From Magnolia sinica (Eukaryota; Streptophyta; Magnoliopsida; Magnoliales; Magnoliaceae), in NCBI RefSeq assembly GCF_029962835.1, contig NC_080583.1, forward strand, positions 310,001 through 374,000: a stretch of 64,000 nucleotides of DNA. Direction: 5' to 3'. Position 1 is the first letter of the stretch. Every line of letters begins with the position of its first letter. The translations under genes and the position numbers were made by a program. Positions 60,701 through 64,000 of the stretch are shown here, one piece after another. The notes beneath the pieces were generated by a model. That model made no database searches and was not told the DNA's origin. It worked only from the letters and a program-made list of their open reading frames with translations.

Positions 60701-63700
60701 TTTTCACTGTGTGAACCAGTTGTAGTCTAAACATCTTGTAAATGATTCCAATCCCCACATGAAATGCCCCGACTCTGCTGAGGTATGCTTTTTGGGGCCA
60801 CCATGTTGTGTATATGAAATCCTCTCCATCAACTAGGTGTGCTCCTCAAGGACTTGGACCTCAACACTTAGGCACTGGGGCAAAAGAAAAATCAATCAAA
60901 TCCACAATCCAGGTGGGCCATACCACAGGGAACAACGGGTATGGAAATGCCAACCATAGCATTGTGTGTGGGGCCAACATGGTGTCTTTATGTCATCAAA
61001 CCCACTCATCAAGCGTGACTCTTAAAGATGAACAAAATATACACAAATCAGCCTGGTCCAAAACTCAGGTGGGCCACAACTTGTTTACTTAGAGCTTTTA
61101 CATGCAAGTTTACATTGTTCACATTGTTGTCACTCTTCTTAGTCTTTTATCTGGCTGGTACTTTATTTATACAGTGAATATAATGGTTAGCACCTAACAC
61201 ACGGAGTGGATTTCACATAAACAAAATGTTGGCCCCAGAAAGCTTGGGTGTTCTACATGTAAAACATATGTTGTGTACAATTTCAATCGCCTATAGATAA
61301 AGCAATAAACTTGGTTTTATTAGATAGGCTATTTTGGTCATTTCAATGCATTTTCCTTTGTTGCCTCTTTGGCCAAGTGTATAAAAGAAAAGTGTTATAA
61401 AATTCTTAGGGCATAACTGTAATTAGATGACTAATACATGGATAAATATAATTAAATCATAAATGCATATGTTTGACTGTAGATTTCCCAATTAATTAAT
61501 ATAATATGTTTCTTACAATATCTACATATAGATAATACCTTTCAAAAAAAAATAAAAAATCTACATATAGATATTGTAAAACACACTAGGGGGTATGACA
61601 TGTGCAACCCACATGGAGAGAGGAGGGGGGAGAGAACCCGGAGGGAAAGGGTGTGTCTACATCCAACTGTAGATTATACGTTGAGATAGAAAGAGAATAG
61701 TGCCACAATAGTTTCATCGGTAGGCATCATATCCCCACTTTTCTGGTATTGTTGCCCACTCAAGTTTTAGATATGCCTTGTTTTTGGGTTGTAGTCCCAA
61801 CATGAGTCTGCATAAGAGATGTATGGAGTATACATCAAACAGTCATCATGGTGGGCCCCACAGAGCCCCTAATAATACACATCAGCATGGACTACACACA
61901 TGATTGCAGGGCCACACAAATAAATAAGTAAATAACAGTTATGTCTCTTCATATGACTAATTGTAGGGGGAAATTGGCCAAACACTACTCACGTGATATA
62001 TAAAAGAAACATCTTAGTTTATCACGATAAGTATCTGCCAATTATAATTGGTAATACGACACTTGGTTTCCTTTATATTCTTTCTTTCTAGTTTCTATTT
62101 TTTTTTAACAAGTCACTGAGCCTGAAATTTTTGCTTGTCAACTTTAGCTCACCAACATTCTGTTGAAATTCAGGAACCTCAATTTGTGTTCATACAACAC
62201 CAGCCCAATATATTTCAGAGCCATTACAAACAGAACTTGAAGGCCCTGTGCTATGTAAGTGCCTTGTAGAAATATTTTGAGCATGCAGTTTGGTACCTCT
62301 CACTTGTAATCCATACTTACCATGTGTCCTTAGTCCTTGAAAGCATTTCACAACCCGTAGATTACCTCAATGTATGCATCTTTAACAATTTCCAATCTTT
62401 AAACCACTAATATCATGGGCTTCCTTTTCTTATTTTCTCTCTTCTTAAAGATGTCTTGTTTATGTTTACAATTGAAAAAATATCCATTAATGAAAAATTT
62501 CATTGAGATCTCAAAATTTACAGGCATTTACTGATTATGTCTTTGAGTAAGTCATGCCAACTTCCTCCCATGCTGATTTTTTCTTATCCTTTTTTTTATG
62601 AGGGTATCTTATTTTTATGATTGACAAGGGATGCATTATTGAAAGACATTAAAATTTATAGGCATTTACCTGTTACATGTGTTTGAAAAAATCAAGCAAA
62701 TTCCATTTCATGGATCATCTCGTTGTAGTCCCTCAAACATTGTTTATTCACCTTTCACTAAATCTATACCTCTCCCCTCCAAATTTTTATTCTGAGAATC
62801 AATTGGTTTTAAATCGAAACTCTACCTTTCATAAGTGCTGTGCCTGAGTCAATTTGAAGCTCAATCAAGTAGATTTTTATCAGTAAGAAAGCTCATTGTG
62901 TCATCTGATTTTTGAATTTCAAGTCAACATTTAAGTTTCTCAATTATGCAGACATCCAAGTGTTAGAGTACTATTCAAGTCTTTCAAGTTTGAGTGTTTT
63001 AAAGTTTTAGAATAACCAAGGTACTTTTAACTGGATTGCAGTATTGATTGCGTTGTGTCAGGTCAACCAAACAAGTTATCCCAATACTCAAACTTTCTTA
63101 ATACAGGACAAGATAATGAACGAATGCATTGCTAGAGATGGTTGCCCATGAGACTCTATCATCCCTGTTGTACATGTATCAAACCTCTAGGGAAATTCAA
63201 ACATTGATCTGGTTGGCCACCACATGCATAGGACATAACCCAAAAGCCACAGAGTATCTTAACCTTTGTACCAGTGGCGCACAAATGGAAGCTTTAAAAA
63301 AGTTGAGAAAGAAAATGAGCAAAGGTCTACATCCAACAGTCAAAATTCCAAATGGATAACTAGGACAACCACCATGGTTTTGCGCTATGGTCCATCTACA
63401 TGGTAGTCTCAGGTCTATGGTGTCAATCATCCTAGACAATTGTCATCTGAACAATGGAGATGCCAGAGATGGGCGAGCAACCATCTTTTGCAAAGCTAGT
63501 GAGCCTTGCTAGAAAATCTCCAGTGCATAAGTTTCTTTTGACATTCAATTTAAGCATATTTACCCATCATATAGTTTCTCAAGAAAGCCATACAAAGAGG
63601 GCAATATAGCATATGCAAGAGAAAGATACATAATTAACTCAGTCACATAGATGCTTCATGAAAAAAGAGAGACAAGGATGCATTTAACAGTGTGAATCAA

Positions 63701-64000
63701 TCACATAGATGCTTCATGAGAAAAAAAGAACAGTGTTTACAAGGAAGAATTTAGCTGTGCAAAAGTCAATCACATAGATAATCATCATCATCTAAGCCTT
63801 ATTTATGCATAAGTCAATCACATAAATGTTTCATGAAAAAAGAGGTCCGTGCGTGCATGTGACTGTGTCTATGTTTAGGGGAGCTTACCCAACGGATTTC
63901 CTCAGGCTTAAATGTTGATCTCCATTCCAGTGTCTCTTCTAACATTTTCTTTGATTTATCAACATTCCAATTCCGAGCTTCCAAATATCTTCTCAAGCAA
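57722..64000 (-). CDS. SEC14-like (CRAL-TRIO) lipid-transfer protein, 5' partial
   Basis: CRAL-TRIO proteins bind and exchange lipids such as phosphatidylinositol between membranes; the ligand here is unknown. Minus-strand exons in order are 64000-63889 (cut by the window edge), 59159-59061, 58964-58719 and 58009-57722 (TGA). All have GT-AG borders and phase-0 joins, giving 247 residues. The first exon is the CRAL-TRIO N-terminal helix part ([20 protein letters not shown], then TLEWR and PEEIRW). The lipid-binding domain follows: [59 protein letters not shown] (with the hallmark HYPERL), [19 protein letters not shown] and LPAELGG. The C-terminal tail is short and unconserved. The long intron (4729 bp) holds SINE and MITE copies. 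The nearest Arabidopsis type, from memory, is At1g75170. The start codon lies beyond 64000. Confidence 0.92.
59528..59605 (+). mobile_element. SINE family 2, fragment in SEC14 intron
   Basis: CCATGGCTCAGTGACAGGC and GTCATGCGTTCGAGTGCCC match the A- and B-box parts of family 2. The tail is missing and only a weak ACTATTAA flank pair is seen. Confidence 0.6.
59945..60094 (-). mobile_element. SINE family 1, reverse copy in SEC14 intron
   Basis: On the minus strand it reads CCCAGATGCATAGCTCAAGT, A-box TAGCTCAAGTGG, B-box GGCATCGATTCCC, GGTGTACTAACAAGCTAACC and an A-run. Perfect 16-bp duplications TTGGTTTTTGGCTACA flank it (59929-59944 and 60095-60110). Confidence 0.92.
60111..61110. repeat. MITE-like fragments in the long SEC14 intron
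   Basis: Blocks with GGATGGAGTGGATGTCC, TTGGGCCCACAG, CAGGTAGACCACACAATAAG, GTGGGCCATACCACAGG and CAGGTGGGCCACAACTTG are related in wording to the other MITEs here but more diverged. Units are not resolved. Confidence 0.45.
61111..63600. other. Remaining SEC14 intron, no exon seen
   Basis: Mostly AT-rich DNA. A MITE-like end (CATGGTGGGCCCCACAGAGC) occurs near 61848. I saw no extra CRAL-TRIO exon, and the flanking exons join in frame without one. Confidence 0.55.
63640..63845. repeat. Four-copy interspersed direct repeat in SEC14 intron
   Basis: The core (A)TCA(A)TCACATAGATGCTTCATGA followed by A-run and AGA occurs near 63642, 63698, 63766 (truncated) and 63813, spaced about 50-70 bp. It ends about 45 bp from the intron's 5' donor. 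Confidence 0.7.

Overview
This is a plant nuclear window, about two-thirds A+T, gene-poor and crowded with transposon fossils. Four protein-coding genes can be supported. Their exon-intron style, the plant LINEs, copia, hAT and Mutator relics, and the many GGGCCCACCATGATG-type MITEs suggest a woody magnoliid or similar early-diverging angiosperm. That lineage call is inference from memory of such repeats.

Layout. 1-11.6 kb is nested transposons: an L1-type LINE broken by a hAT-like MITE and a solo LTR, a second solo LTR of the same family, and a hAT inside a Mutator-like element. 11.6-15.2 kb (+) holds the radical-SAM half of TYW1; the flavodoxin half is not in the window. 15.2-19.7 kb holds MITEs and a SINE. 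19.75-20.09 kb (-) holds a small AT-hook protein. 20.6-33.5 kb has no gene, only MULE, hAT, SINE and MITE copies. 33.55-39.36 kb is a copia element with both LTRs and a CATAA target duplication. 39.4-51.4 kb is repeats, including a roughly 1.1-kb tandem segmental duplication, and an RTE-type LINE remnant. 52.57-56.04 kb (+) is a two-exon gene of the At1g01500/At1g75180 type. 57.72 kb to the window end (-) holds four exons of a SEC14/CRAL-TRIO protein whose 5' end lies outside.

The genes do not form a pathway. From memory, however, their order (TYW1, small unknown protein, At1g75180-like, SEC14-like) matches Arabidopsis At1g75200, At1g75190, At1g75180 and At1g75170, so the window may be a conserved microsynteny block spread out by transposons. 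The best transposon evidence is two tRNA-derived SINE families, most copies with 13-17 bp target duplications, and several hAT and MULE elements with 8- or 9-bp duplications. I found no CRISPR array, rRNA or true tRNA gene, operon or organellar insertion, and no clearly new functional system.
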